Shown here: positions 32,526 through 40,261 of the stretch, piece by piece | How the letters are laid out: each line of letters starts with the position of its first letter | How positions within the stretch are numbered: the first letter of the stretch is position 1 | Assembly: GCA_027488855.1 (NCBI GenBank) | Contig: JAIYAV010000170.1 | Location: 1-47,291 of the forward strand | Source of the DNA: Saprospiraceae bacterium | Lineage (GTDB): Bacteria; Bacteroidota; Bacteroidia; Chitinophagales; Saprospiraceae | Length of the DNA stretch: 47,291 nucleotides | Reading direction: 5' to 3' | Notes under the pieces: model-generated | Told to the model about the DNA's origin: nothing | The model's database searches: none | Seen by the model: only the letters and a program-made list of their open reading frames with translations | Position numbers and translations under genes: made by a program

Positions 32526-33254
32526 ATGTTTGGATCCTTCCTCGCAGGTGTCAGCGCTTATGGTCGTGCGCTTCAGTTGTGCTTCAAGTACAATTTGTGG
32601 ATCTATTTTTTGGTGCCCGCCTTGTTGTGTATCCTTCTGGGAGGCGGCATGATCTACGGCATCTGGAGCGTTTCAGATGACCTGGGCAATTGGATGGCCG
32701 GTTTTTGGCCTTTCAATTGGGGAAAAAGTTGGGTCGACAATGTGGCGCAGGTATTCGGTGGGCTGGCTGTAGGGGCTTTTGGCTTCATCATTTTCCGCAA
32801 TCTGGTGCTGGCCCTTGCGGGTCCATTTATGAGTTTACTTTCGGAGCGGGTGGAAAATCGGCTTCGCGGACAGGCATCCGCAGCGTTTAAAATGAGTGCT
32901 TTTTTGAGTGATATGGCGCGGGGCATCCGCATTGCCCTCCGATTGATTGTACGGGAGTTGTTTTTTACCAGTGTTTTGTTTCTGTTGGGTTTAATTCCTG
33001 GTTTGGCCTTGATCACCACCCCGCTGATCTTTATCGTACAGGCTTATTATGCTGGGGCTGGAAACATTGATTTTGCGCTGGAGCGCCATTATCGGGTGCG
33101 GGATAGCATTCGTTTTGTGCGCCAACATCGGGGTCTGGCAATTGGGAATGGAAGTGTATATTTGTTGTTGTTGCTTTCCGTGGTTGGATTTTTGGTGGCT
33201 TTGCCTTTGGGTACCATTGCGGCTACGGTGGAAACGGTAAAAAGAATTAAATAG
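32526..33254 (+). CDS. EI24-domain membrane protein (CysZ-like)
   Basis: A 242-residue inner-membrane protein of the EI24/CysZ superfamily with four main hydrophobic regions (about 22-47, 80-105, 140-168, 208-233). The sequences GLAVGAFGFIIFRNLVLALA, GPFMSLLSERVENRL and FIVQAYYAGAGNIDFALER are the conserved family blocks. CysZ imports sulfate; most Bacteroidota homologues have no proven substrate. It lies 70 bp after the PKD gene and 51 bp before the lipoprotein gene, so the three may share a transcript. Confidence 0.85.
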   Translation: MFGSFLAGVSAYGRALQLCFKYNLWIYFLVPALLCILLGGGMIYGIWSVSDDLGNWMAGFWPFNWGKSWVDNVAQVFGGLAVGAFGFIIFRNLVLALAGPFMSLLSERVENRLRGQASAAFKMSAFLSDMARGIRIALRLIVRELFFTSVLFLLGLIPGLALITTPLIFIVQAYYAGAGNIDFALERHYRVRDSIRFVRQHRGLAIGNGSVYLLLLLSVVGFLVALPLGTIAATVETVKRIK

Positions 33255-33304
33255 TGCTGACAGCTGATTGCTCATAGCTGATGGCTAAATAAAAACCTAA
33301 AACC

Positions 33305-34201
33305 ATGAAAACCCATTTGAACTTACTACTCCTTCTTTGCTTGTGCTGCAGCTGTGCCCAACTCAATTACCTGGATCAAGCGCAAAACGCCTTCAATCAA
33401 GGGGCCAGTTTGGAAACCAACCTCAGTTTTGGTGAACCTGCCTTGCTGGGGCAACCTTCGGCAGCGGGTAGTCAGGCGATGAGTTTAGCGACGCCGGACT
33501 TGTGTTACCGCCTTGCCTATGCCCAGGTCAATAAAGCCCTACTCCAAGACAGTAAGCTCAAAGCCGATGGGGTATTGGTCAATGCCCATTCCCTACGTGC
33601 ACTGAGCGCCTGGAAGTTAGGCTTGTATGCTCAGGCAACTGAAAGCGCCCTGGCGGCCAAAATTGCCCTGCAAGATTCTGACGTGCCCCTCCCCCGCGAA
33701 GCAGCAATGATGACGGCTCTGGAAGGACTCATCCAAGCGGATCAGGCTTTTGTGGCGGTGCAAAAATTCAAGTTGGACAATCAAACCCGCAGTACCAGCC
33801 CCAATGCTTCGGAAGCACTCACCCTGATGGCCAACATCCGCAAACAATACGAAGCGGACATCACCAACAGCAGTGGAACGGGGAAAATTGATAAAGCACT
33901 GAGCATTTTGGATAAAGCCAAACTGGAGGTTGCGGGCCGTGCCGATATTCAAATCTATTTCATCATGTCACAACTGGCCGCACTGAAAACCTGGCTGGAT
34001 GAGTTGGATCAAATCTACAGCCTGCTCAAAACTTTTGGTTTTGCCAGCAACAACAACAATGATTTAAAACGCTGGTTTGATCAGGAAAACGATCGTTTTA
34101 CCCAAAAGCGGAATCTGTACATGAGCCAACTCGCCCCTTTGTTGCCACAGCAAAAAGAGAATGTGATGTACAAACGTTGGGAGGAGTGGTTATTTAATTG
34201 A
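33305..34201 (+). CDS. Helical lipoprotein, unknown function
   Basis: A 298-residue protein with a lipoprotein signal (LLLCLCCSCAQLN; the lipid-bearing Cys is about residue 18). The mature part is almost all alpha-helical with repeated Ala/Leu-rich amphipathic segments (HSLRALSAWKLGLYAQATES, EAAMMTALEGLIQADQAFVA), suggesting a TPR-like solenoid. No known family is recognised. The stop codon (34199-34201) directly abuts that of the convergent yraN-like gene, leaving no space for a terminator. Confidence 0.8.
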   Translation: MKTHLNLLLLLCLCCSCAQLNYLDQAQNAFNQGASLETNLSFGEPALLGQPSAAGSQAMSLATPDLCYRLAYAQVNKALLQDSKLKADGVLVNAHSLRALSAWKLGLYAQATESALAAKIALQDSDVPLPREAAMMTALEGLIQADQAFVAVQKFKLDNQTRSTSPNASEALTLMANIRKQYEADITNSSGTGKIDKALSILDKAKLEVAGRADIQIYFIMSQLAALKTWLDELDQIYSLLKTFGFASNNNNDLKRWFDQENDRFTQKRNLYMSQLAPLLPQQKENVMYKRWEEWLFN

Positions 34202-34567
34202 CTACAGCCCCGGCCAAAATGCATCTTTTAGGTACTCCACCTTGGTTTTTCCATCGTCGCGCAGGATGATGCTGATGACGTCGAAGCGGATTTCGCCGAG
34301 GTGTTCTATCTTTTCGCAATACACTGAGGCAGCACCCGCCAGCATACGTTTCTTCTGGGAAGTAATAAAAAACTCGGGCGGCCCGAAGCGATCGGAGCTG
34401 CGGGTTTTGACCTCTACAAATACAATGATGTTGCCTTCTTGAGCAATGATGTCTACTTCGGCGTGGCCAGTGCGCCAGTTTTTGGATCGGATGGTCAAGC
34501 CTTGAGCTTCGAGGTGTTGTTGGGCAAGGGTCTCGCCTTTTTGTCCCAAAATGATATTATCTGTCAT
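34202..34567 (-). CDS. yraN: YraN/UPF0102-family predicted endonuclease
   Basis: A 121-residue cytoplasmic protein, the usual length for UPF0102. It shows the family signature of a PD-(D/E)xK-type fold: GQKGETLAQQHLEAQG, HAEVDIIAQEG (Glu37, Asp39) and VFVEVKTR (Glu52, Lys54). These residues would coordinate a metal for DNA cleavage; the biological substrate is not known. It is a housekeeping gene in most Bacteroidota. Confidence 0.92.
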   Translation of the reverse strand: MTDNIILGQKGETLAQQHLEAQGLTIRSKNWRTGHAEVDIIAQEGNIIVFVEVKTRSSDRFGPPEFFITSQKKRMLAGAASVYCEKIEHLGEIRFDVISIILRDDGKTKVEYLKDAFWPGL

Positions 34568-34625
34568 CGTGCGCTATTTAATTCACTATTTCGTTGTTTT
34601 TTTCTGCAATATAAACTTATTTATT

Positions 34626-34663
34626 AAAAAAACAAAAGAGGCAGACTTTTGGAAGCCTGCCTC
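34626..34663 (-). terminator. Intrinsic terminator of the HYR/dockerin protein gene
   Basis: On the minus strand the stem GAGGCAG (34657-34663) / CTGCCTC (34638-34644) with a 12-nt loop is followed by TTTTGTTTTTTT. It lies about 30 bp past the stop codon of the 1305-residue surface protein. Confidence 0.85.
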
Positions 34664-34691
34664 AGAATACCGTTCAAAAACATAGTTCTTA

Positions 34692-37600
34692 TCAATACGA
34701 AGTATAGATCATTCGTTTGCTTGCAGTAAAGGAATCGGTCGAGAGCTGGTAATAGAACACACCCAAGCCGGGTAGTGTTTGTTTCGGTATTTTCAGTTCG
34801 TTGTAACCCCTTTCAAACTTCGCGGAATGTTTGAAAACCAAACGGCCCGCTGCATCGAAGATGCGGATGTGTGCATCCTGCGCTTTTGGCAAAGAAAACG
34901 CAAGGTTGGTTTCGCCGCTAAAAGGATTCGGGTAGTTTTGGTACAAATGAATGCCTTCTCCCTTTTGGTCGGCGGACTCATTCACTTTGAGCAAAACCTG
35001 CATCAATTCACCCGCCTGGTTGTAGGCCTCGGAAGGTGTCGGTGCCTCTTTGATGGACAGTGCAGTAGCCAAATCAGCCGCCCGCAACGCTTTGAAGCGT
35101 ACGGAGAACAGTTGGCGGCGACCATCGGGTACATTTTGACCTTTGCTGTCCCAGCTGGTGTTGAGCAAACCTGCTTTCAGGTCGGCGGTGCCCAGGTTGC
35201 CTTCACTCCATTGGGGCAGTTCCCCGTTTTTGGCATCCAGCACTTGGAGTAGGTGGTGGTCAAAATCCAGGGTAAACTGGAAGCCTTGCACATTTGATAC
35301 CCCTTCAGCACTGAATTCTACGGTAACTTCTTCTCCAGCTTCAAAAGCCTGATTGCTGGTTTCAATGATGAGTTCGCCATTCGTGGTCCGGCCATCGGTA
35401 TTGGCCAGACTGTTCGGTTTGGCGCTCATGTTCACGTCGCCCACTTTTATCCCCACAAAGTCGGCCCGGCCTTCCTTCGACAAAAAGTTGTTGAGGCTTT
35501 TTGCTTCAGGGTAAAGTGCCTTGAGCGGATCCTGACCCTCAGGAAATTTAAAACTGGCATCAATAAAGCGCCAGGAAGTGTTCCCGTTGGGAAAACTGGT
35601 TTCCATGTTCAGGATCAATTTACGCAGGCGGATCAAGTCTACGGTAGAAATATGCCCAGATTTGTCAACATCCGCAGCAATGTGCTGATAAGGCGTTTTG
35701 AGCAAGCTCAAGCCCAGGATATGCTTTTGGATGATCACTAGGTCTATTGTCGTTACCCCGTTGATGGGGTCTTCATTCTTTTGTGGTACGATGGTGTAAT
35801 CTCCACCCAGGGGTACTTCAGGCAGCTGGTAATTCCCATCCACCCCGGTAGCCGTTTGGCCCAATTGTTTGCTACCAGAAATGGCAACCGATTCAATTTG
35901 GACACCTACTTCTGTTTTGATTATCCCTGAAATTTTACCCACTTTAGAGCCATCGGGTGCGCACAACTTTCCGTTGTCCTGAATGTCGATAAATGTGGTA
36001 CAAAAAGCACCATTGTTCAAGGTATCGTACACCCAAAGCTGGACGGACTGGCGGCCAACGTCGGCACAGGTAAAGGTCACTTGTTCGGCGGGGTTGGTCA
36101 GTAGGGTTCCTGAACCCCGGCGGATGGCAATACGGGCAGGTTTTCCGCCACAATCGTCGTAACTTCCCGCATCAAACAACTTTGCATCGATGAGTGCTGC
36201 GGTTTGGCCATCCTTGATGTCTAGCGTAGTAGACAAACCATTGAGGCACTGCGGTACGGGTGGTTTTTTGTCCACCACAGTAATGGTCATCGAGCCTTGA
36301 GTAGCGTTGCCGCACTGATCTACGGCCCGGAAATTGATCTTGTGCGTGCCTACGGGGTAAGTACCAGAGGCCAAAGCCCCCTTGAGGTCAGCGTATTTGC
36401 CATCATTGGTAATCGTTACGATGCCCCCACAATCGGTACCAGTAGCTGCCCGCGTAGTCACCTTGATGGTTTTGCAGTGTTCGGTCAAGAAGAATGTGGT
36501 GTCTTTGGGCACGACCAAGGTTGGAGATGTACGGTCTTCCACTCTGATCAGCTGAGTAAACGTAAAGATCGACTTTTGTGGATCGGTGGGGTCGTGGCCG
36601 CACCAGTCGATGACTGACCATTTCCGGAAGATTTGGAAACAAGTTTCATTTTGAGATTCAAACCTGCGGTCTTCATAACTGATGCCTACGGTTCCACAAA
36701 TGGGGGAGGTGACGACTGGCTCGCGGTTTTCGAGGGGCAAATCTTTAGGATCCGTTTTTCCCCCACATCCTACGATGGTATAGTCCTTTGGCCATTTGAT
36801 CATTGCGGCGGTCAACTTGTTGTTGTTGACAATCGTAATGGTTTGGCTACAGGTAGCCGTGCGTCCCTTCCAATCTTTGGCGGTGAAGGTGCGGTTGATT
36901 TTGCCCCGGTTGCATTCGGCACGCTCGTAGCTGCTGGTAGAATCCAGGGTAAAGGAGCAGTTTTCGAGTACGATCGGGCTTCCAAATACGTGCAATTTGG
37001 TGATGTCCGTTGTGCATTCAACCACTTTGTTGGCAGGGCAAGTAATGCGTGGCCCCAATTCATCGCGAATGGTTACGGTAAAATCACAATCATTGTACTT
37101 GCCATAGAGGTCGCCCCCCTGACTTTCACGCGCGGGGTCAACTGGGCCGTTTCCTGGGTCAACTTCATATACCCGGAGGGTAACTTTTACATTTTGGCTG
37201 TCTACGTCATTGCAACAGAACACGGCGTAATCATCGTAGTATTCCTGGTAATCAGGAGTAGAAGGGCTGTCGTCCCCATTGATTTTGTTGCAAGAACCAG
37301 CTACCCAGCGACGGGCCTTGTAGTACAGGCGTGTTTTGCAATTGTCCCTGCTGCCTTCATCAAAACTTTTCGCCTGAATGAAAGCGACCCCACCTTCGGG
37401 GAGTGAAATGATGTTGTTTTTGCGGCAAACTACCGTTGGGACTTCTTCATCCACAACGGTAAGTGTGGTTGTACACACTGAAGAGTTTCCGCACAAATCA
37501 ATCGCAGTATAGGTAATGGTATGGGTACCTAGTGGCACATTAAAGTGAGGGTTAAAGCCCGAACTTCCGTAAGAAGCCCGAACAGAAACGGCTGGATTTG

Positions 37601-38609
37601 GATCACAATTGTCACTTGCAGTTGGTCTGGGCAACTGGATGGCAGCGGTACATTGCCCCGGATCGGTGCGCTTGCGGATCGGTGCCGGGCAAGTCAGCGT
37701 TGGGGCTACCTCGTCTCTTACCTGGATGACCTGGGTTGCTTCCCGGATTGCTCCGGTACAACGATCCAATATCGTCCACTTCCGAGAAATTAATCGACCC
37801 AATCCTTCACAAATCTTAGTGGTATCATCGCGAAACGTAATCACAAAATCGCAGAATCCATTGCTCTTGAGTTTGCGACCTTGAAAAGTTGGTACCCCGG
37901 TTATGGACGTATCCGCACTGGGCCGATCACAAGGTAAGTTCACCAAACCAGGGATGCTCACATCGGCAACACCGATTTTTTTCAAAACTATTTTCTGAAT
38001 ACAGGTATCGGCATTTCCAGAAGAATCCCGGGCAATCCAGCTCCGACGGATGTAAATTGCAGTATCGCTGCCGCAACGCCCCCGCAGGAATAAGTCTTCA
38101 TAACGCAGGCGCACAGTGCGGTTGATGTTGTCAGTTACTCTAGGGCGGCCCAGTACTCTTGCACTGGTATCTGCGACACAGAACAAGGTTGTATCGCGAC
38201 AAAAGATTTCAGGCGCCTGCGTATCAAACACTTGTATGTATCCAGAGCAGTTAAAACTCGTAGCGTTATCTCGTACCAGTACAGTTAATACTTTTCCAAT
38301 TCTTCCACGTACACTGATTCTCAATGGATCGGGCCCATTGGCAATAAACTCTCCATTTTCATCTACAACAGTAATGGTTTTCGCTCCTGCACAGGTAGAG
38401 GTTGCATCAACAATCAGTTCACTACCGATGTTTACTTCGCCAGATGCCCCCACACTAATGCGGACAGGGGCGGTAGGGGAAATACTTTTACACACCAATT
38501 GACACTGGGCTGATACCGTTTGGCTCCAGAACATCAGGACCGGAATCAAGATCGGAATCCATCTCGTCCATCCTTCTAAAATGGGAATGTACGGTGTTCT
38601 CTCATTCAT
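34692..38609 (-). CDS. HYR-domain surface protein with dockerin- and cohesin-like modules and T9SS type A signal
   Basis: A 1305-residue T9SS cargo. Hydrophobic signal segment about 17-35 (ending TVSAQ). Then several HYR/Ig-like domains, clearest at about 302-392 (LGTHTITYTAIDLCGNSS) and 696-787 (VGTHKINFRAVDQCGNAT). A carboxypeptidase-regulatory-like domain is at about 890-950. A type I dockerin-like pair of calcium-binding helices follows at about 950-1065 (NGVTTIDLVIIQKHILGLSL, DVDKSGHISTVDLIRLRKLI, VGIKVGDVN). A cohesin-like domain is at about 1078-1205 (GFQFTLDFDHHLLQVLDAKN), then the type A sorting domain from about 1225 (YQNYPNPFSGETNLAFSLPK). Dockerin and cohesin in one chain is unusual. 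Own terminator downstream; an upstream terminator separates it from the porP-like gene. Confidence 0.9.
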   Translation of the reverse strand: MNERTPYIPILEGWTRWIPILIPVLMFWSQTVSAQCQLVCKSISPTAPVRISVGASGEVNIGSELIVDATSTCAGAKTITVVDENGEFIANGPDPLRISVRGRIGKVLTVLVRDNATSFNCSGYIQVFDTQAPEIFCRDTTLFCVADTSARVLGRPRVTDNINRTVRLRYEDLFLRGRCGSDTAIYIRRSWIARDSSGNADTCIQKIVLKKIGVADVSIPGLVNLPCDRPSADTSITGVPTFQGRKLKSNGFCDFVITFRDDTTKICEGLGRLISRKWTILDRCTGAIREATQVIQVRDEVAPTLTCPAPIRKRTDPGQCTAAIQLPRPTASDNCDPNPAVSVRASYGSSGFNPHFNVPLGTHTITYTAIDLCGNSSVCTTTLTVVDEEVPTVVCRKNNIISLPEGGVAFIQAKSFDEGSRDNCKTRLYYKARRWVAGSCNKINGDDSPSTPDYQEYYDDYAVFCCNDVDSQNVKVTLRVYEVDPGNGPVDPARESQGGDLYGKYNDCDFTVTIRDELGPRITCPANKVVECTTDITKLHVFGSPIVLENCSFTLDSTSSYERAECNRGKINRTFTAKDWKGRTATCSQTITIVNNNKLTAAMIKWPKDYTIVGCGGKTDPKDLPLENREPVVTSPICGTVGISYEDRRFESQNETCFQIFRKWSVIDWCGHDPTDPQKSIFTFTQLIRVEDRTSPTLVVPKDTTFFLTEHCKTIKVTTRAATGTDCGGIVTITNDGKYADLKGALASGTYPVGTHKINFRAVDQCGNATQGSMTITVVDKKPPVPQCLNGLSTTLDIKDGQTAALIDAKLFDAGSYDDCGGKPARIAIRRGSGTLLTNPAEQVTFTCADVGRQSVQLWVYDTLNNGAFCTTFIDIQDNGKLCAPDGSKVGKISGIIKTEVGVQIESVAISGSKQLGQTATGVDGNYQLPEVPLGGDYTIVPQKNEDPINGVTTIDLVIIQKHILGLSLLKTPYQHIAADVDKSGHISTVDLIRLRKLILNMETSFPNGNTSWRFIDASFKFPEGQDPLKALYPEAKSLNNFLSKEGRADFVGIKVGDVNMSAKPNSLANTDGRTTNGELIIETSNQAFEAGEEVTVEFSAEGVSNVQGFQFTLDFDHHLLQVLDAKNGELPQWSEGNLGTADLKAGLLNTSWDSKGQNVPDGRRQLFSVRFKALRAADLATALSIKEAPTPSEAYNQAGELMQVLLKVNESADQKGEGIHLYQNYPNPFSGETNLAFSLPKAQDAHIRIFDAAGRLVFKHSAKFERGYNELKIPKQTLPGLGVFYYQLSTDSFTASKRMIYTSY

Positions 38610-38704
38610 GGCACAATGTTTTTGACGGTTTCGAATTAAGAATTTTTATTATCCAAAACCAATACCGTGCCAAAGTGCTTCTGAAGAATGTTTTTTTATT
38701 TTTT

Positions 38705-38740
38705 CCAAAAAAAAAGCCCCCTTCACAACTGAAGGAGGCC
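38705..38740 (-). terminator. Terminator-like hairpin before the HYR gene
   Basis: On the minus strand a stem GCCTCCTTC / GAAGGGGGC (one mismatch, 6-nt loop; plus-strand arms 38716-38724 and 38731-38739) is followed by nine T. It would end transcripts coming from the porP-like gene (stop at 39121) and lies about 95 bp upstream of the HYR gene start. Confidence 0.7.
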
Positions 38741-38975
38741 ATCCCAAAAACCGATTTAAGTATATTCTTGACGCATTTTCAGGGTACCATGCAGGTACAC
38801 TAGAAGCGATACAATTCAATTGGAAAATCAGAAAACAAGTGTGTAGGGAAAGGAATGTAGCCTTTTAAGCTTATTCAAACAGTTAAAGGAGGGAAGAAAC
38901 TGCTGAATAGATATTAACGAGCAACAAATATCAAAATTTTATTAAATAATCCCAATACCCAATTGTTGGTATTTT
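38741..38975. other. Non-coding stretch between porP-like gene and HYR gene
   Basis: A/T-rich, no convincing open frame on either strand. One short inverted pair, GTACC/GGTAC, is at about 38784-38798. Nothing else identifiable is seen before the long inverted repeat at 38976. Confidence 0.4.
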
Positions 38976-39119
38976 GATTTCGGATGTGGGATTGCGGATT
39001 TCGGTTGGCGCTTCGCATTAACTATAAGCATCTTATTGTAAAACACTTACACTTTGAGTTCAAAGTTAATTTTGTAAGCGAAGCACCAGCCGAAATCCGA
39101 AATCCCAAATCCGAAATCG
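38976..39119. repeat. Long inverted repeat, CGATTTCGGATTTGGGATTT type
   Basis: Two imperfect arms of about 42 nt (38976-39016 and 39078-39119), made of GATTTCGG-like units and ending in GCGCTTCGC or its variant GTGCTTCGC, pair across a loop of about 60 nt that itself holds a short ATTAAC/GTTAAT pairing. The right arm ends one base before the porP-like stop codon. It could be a small non-autonomous mobile element or a transcript-end hairpin; no target duplication is obvious. Confidence 0.75.
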
Positions 39120-39120
39120 A

Positions 39121-40053
39121 CTATCTTCTACCGTAACGGCTACCAGGCTTGTTTTGTGGTCCTTTAAATCCAAAGGCCAAAGTCACTTCATGAGAGCCAG
39201 TAGAGTATTGCTGTAAGTCTTGCATCGATAAATCAAAGGTGTAGAAAAAGCGGAAGCTATCCGATATTTCTGAACCAATCAATGCCCCGATGGTTTTGAG
39301 AGAGCGGTAAGACAAACCCGCAATCAACTTATCATTAAGGATACCAGCTTTGAGGTTGATGTCGACATTGAAAGGGGTGTCTTTGATTTGACGCACCATG
39401 ATCGAGGGTTCCAGACTCAACTGGTTGTTGGACAGTTCAAACTTGTGGCCTACCAGAAACACATAGTGCTGAAACAAGCTGCCTGATCCCTCAGTTGTGC
39501 CAATATTGTTCAGTCGCTCTGCAATCAAGTTGGTAAAGCTCAAACTGGCATAGGTATTTTCATAAAATCGAGCAAAGAATCCCAATGACGCATCGAATTG
39601 TTGACGGCCATTCACCGCTGCTTCGATGATGTCATCACCTTGTTGATAATCTGGTTCTCCCAATACATTATTGCCTACTGATACCTGGCTGAATTCGGTT
39701 GAAAAACCAATAGCCAGCTTGACATTTTCATTGACCTTGAAGCGGAAACCCGAATTCAAGCGGGCACGTACGCGGGAAATGCGAGCTGCACTTTCCCCCA
39801 TGACTGCCAGGCCAAAACCAAAAGTATTGCCCATTGGGCCGTGGTATTGCACGCCTACATTTTTGGGTGCATCGGGGAATCCAATCCATTGGCCGCGTGC
39901 ATTGAACTGAATTTGGTGGGTTTCTTCAAAACCAGCAGCAGCCGGGTTGATCAAAATTGGCGCCAGGTTGTAGTGCGTAAAAATGGCTTCATCCTGAGCC
40001 CAAAGTAAAGCTGTTGGCAACAGCAACAATATAAGATGTAACAATTTTTTCAT
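39121..40053 (-). CDS. PorP/SprF-family T9SS outer membrane protein
   Basis: A 310-residue outer-membrane beta-barrel protein. Start set at 40053 (MKKLLHLILLLLPTALLWAQ), which gives a clean signal peptide. An alternative ATG at 40077 adds eight residues. The mature start DEAIFTHYNLAPILINPAAA is the PorP/SprF hallmark (QxxxYxxNPxxINPAxAG). Family knowledge: SprF-like proteins help export and anchor type B (CHU_C) cargo such as SprB. Here it directly follows a 1960-residue protein with SprB repeats and a CHU_C end, so it is very likely its dedicated partner. Long inverted repeats lie on both sides of the gene. Confidence 0.92.
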   Translation of the reverse strand: MKKLLHLILLLLPTALLWAQDEAIFTHYNLAPILINPAAAGFEETHQIQFNARGQWIGFPDAPKNVGVQYHGPMGNTFGFGLAVMGESAARISRVRARLNSGFRFKVNENVKLAIGFSTEFSQVSVGNNVLGEPDYQQGDDIIEAAVNGRQQFDASLGFFARFYENTYASLSFTNLIAERLNNIGTTEGSGSLFQHYVFLVGHKFELSNNQLSLEPSIMVRQIKDTPFNVDINLKAGILNDKLIAGLSYRSLKTIGALIGSEISDSFRFFYTFDLSMQDLQQYSTGSHEVTLAFGFKGPQNKPGSRYGRR

Positions 40054-40100
40054 GGCTAAAATCGGTTGATGGTTCATGGAATATTGTTAAGGGGCGATAA

Positions 40101-40202
40101 AAAAATAAGTATTTCATTTTACCCAAAGATTAGATAAGTAAACGGTTCATTTTAAGTTTCTTATCTAATCCTTGGGCTCAGAAAAAATGAACACTTATTT
40201 TT
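40101..40202. repeat. Long A/T-rich inverted repeat upstream of the porP-like gene
   Basis: Arms 40101-40138 and 40160-40202 are imperfect inverted copies (shared AAAAATAAGT, TCATTTT, CCCAA and GATTAGATAAG) around a 20-nt loop. On the minus strand the structure ends in CTTATTTTTTTATC, so it could act as a terminator or a stabilising 3' end for the 1960-residue gene's transcript. It leaves under 50 bp before the porP-like start, with no room for a separate promoter outside the repeat. Confidence 0.75.
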
Positions 40203-40215
40203 GCCCAACTACTAA

Positions 40216-40250
40216 GTATCGGGGCAGTCATTGGGATGCTGCCCCGATAC
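40216..40250 (-). terminator. Strong GC-rich hairpin after the cohesin scaffold gene
   Basis: A perfect 12-bp stem GTATCGGGGCAG (40216-40227) with CTGCCCCGATAC (40239-40250) and an 11-nt loop, 11 bp past the stop codon at 40262. On the minus strand it is not followed by a T tract (TTAGTAGTTGG), so it may be an mRNA-stabilising or partial-termination hairpin in the scaffold-porP transcript. Confidence 0.55.
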
Positions 40251-40261
40251 AAAAAGCTTGC

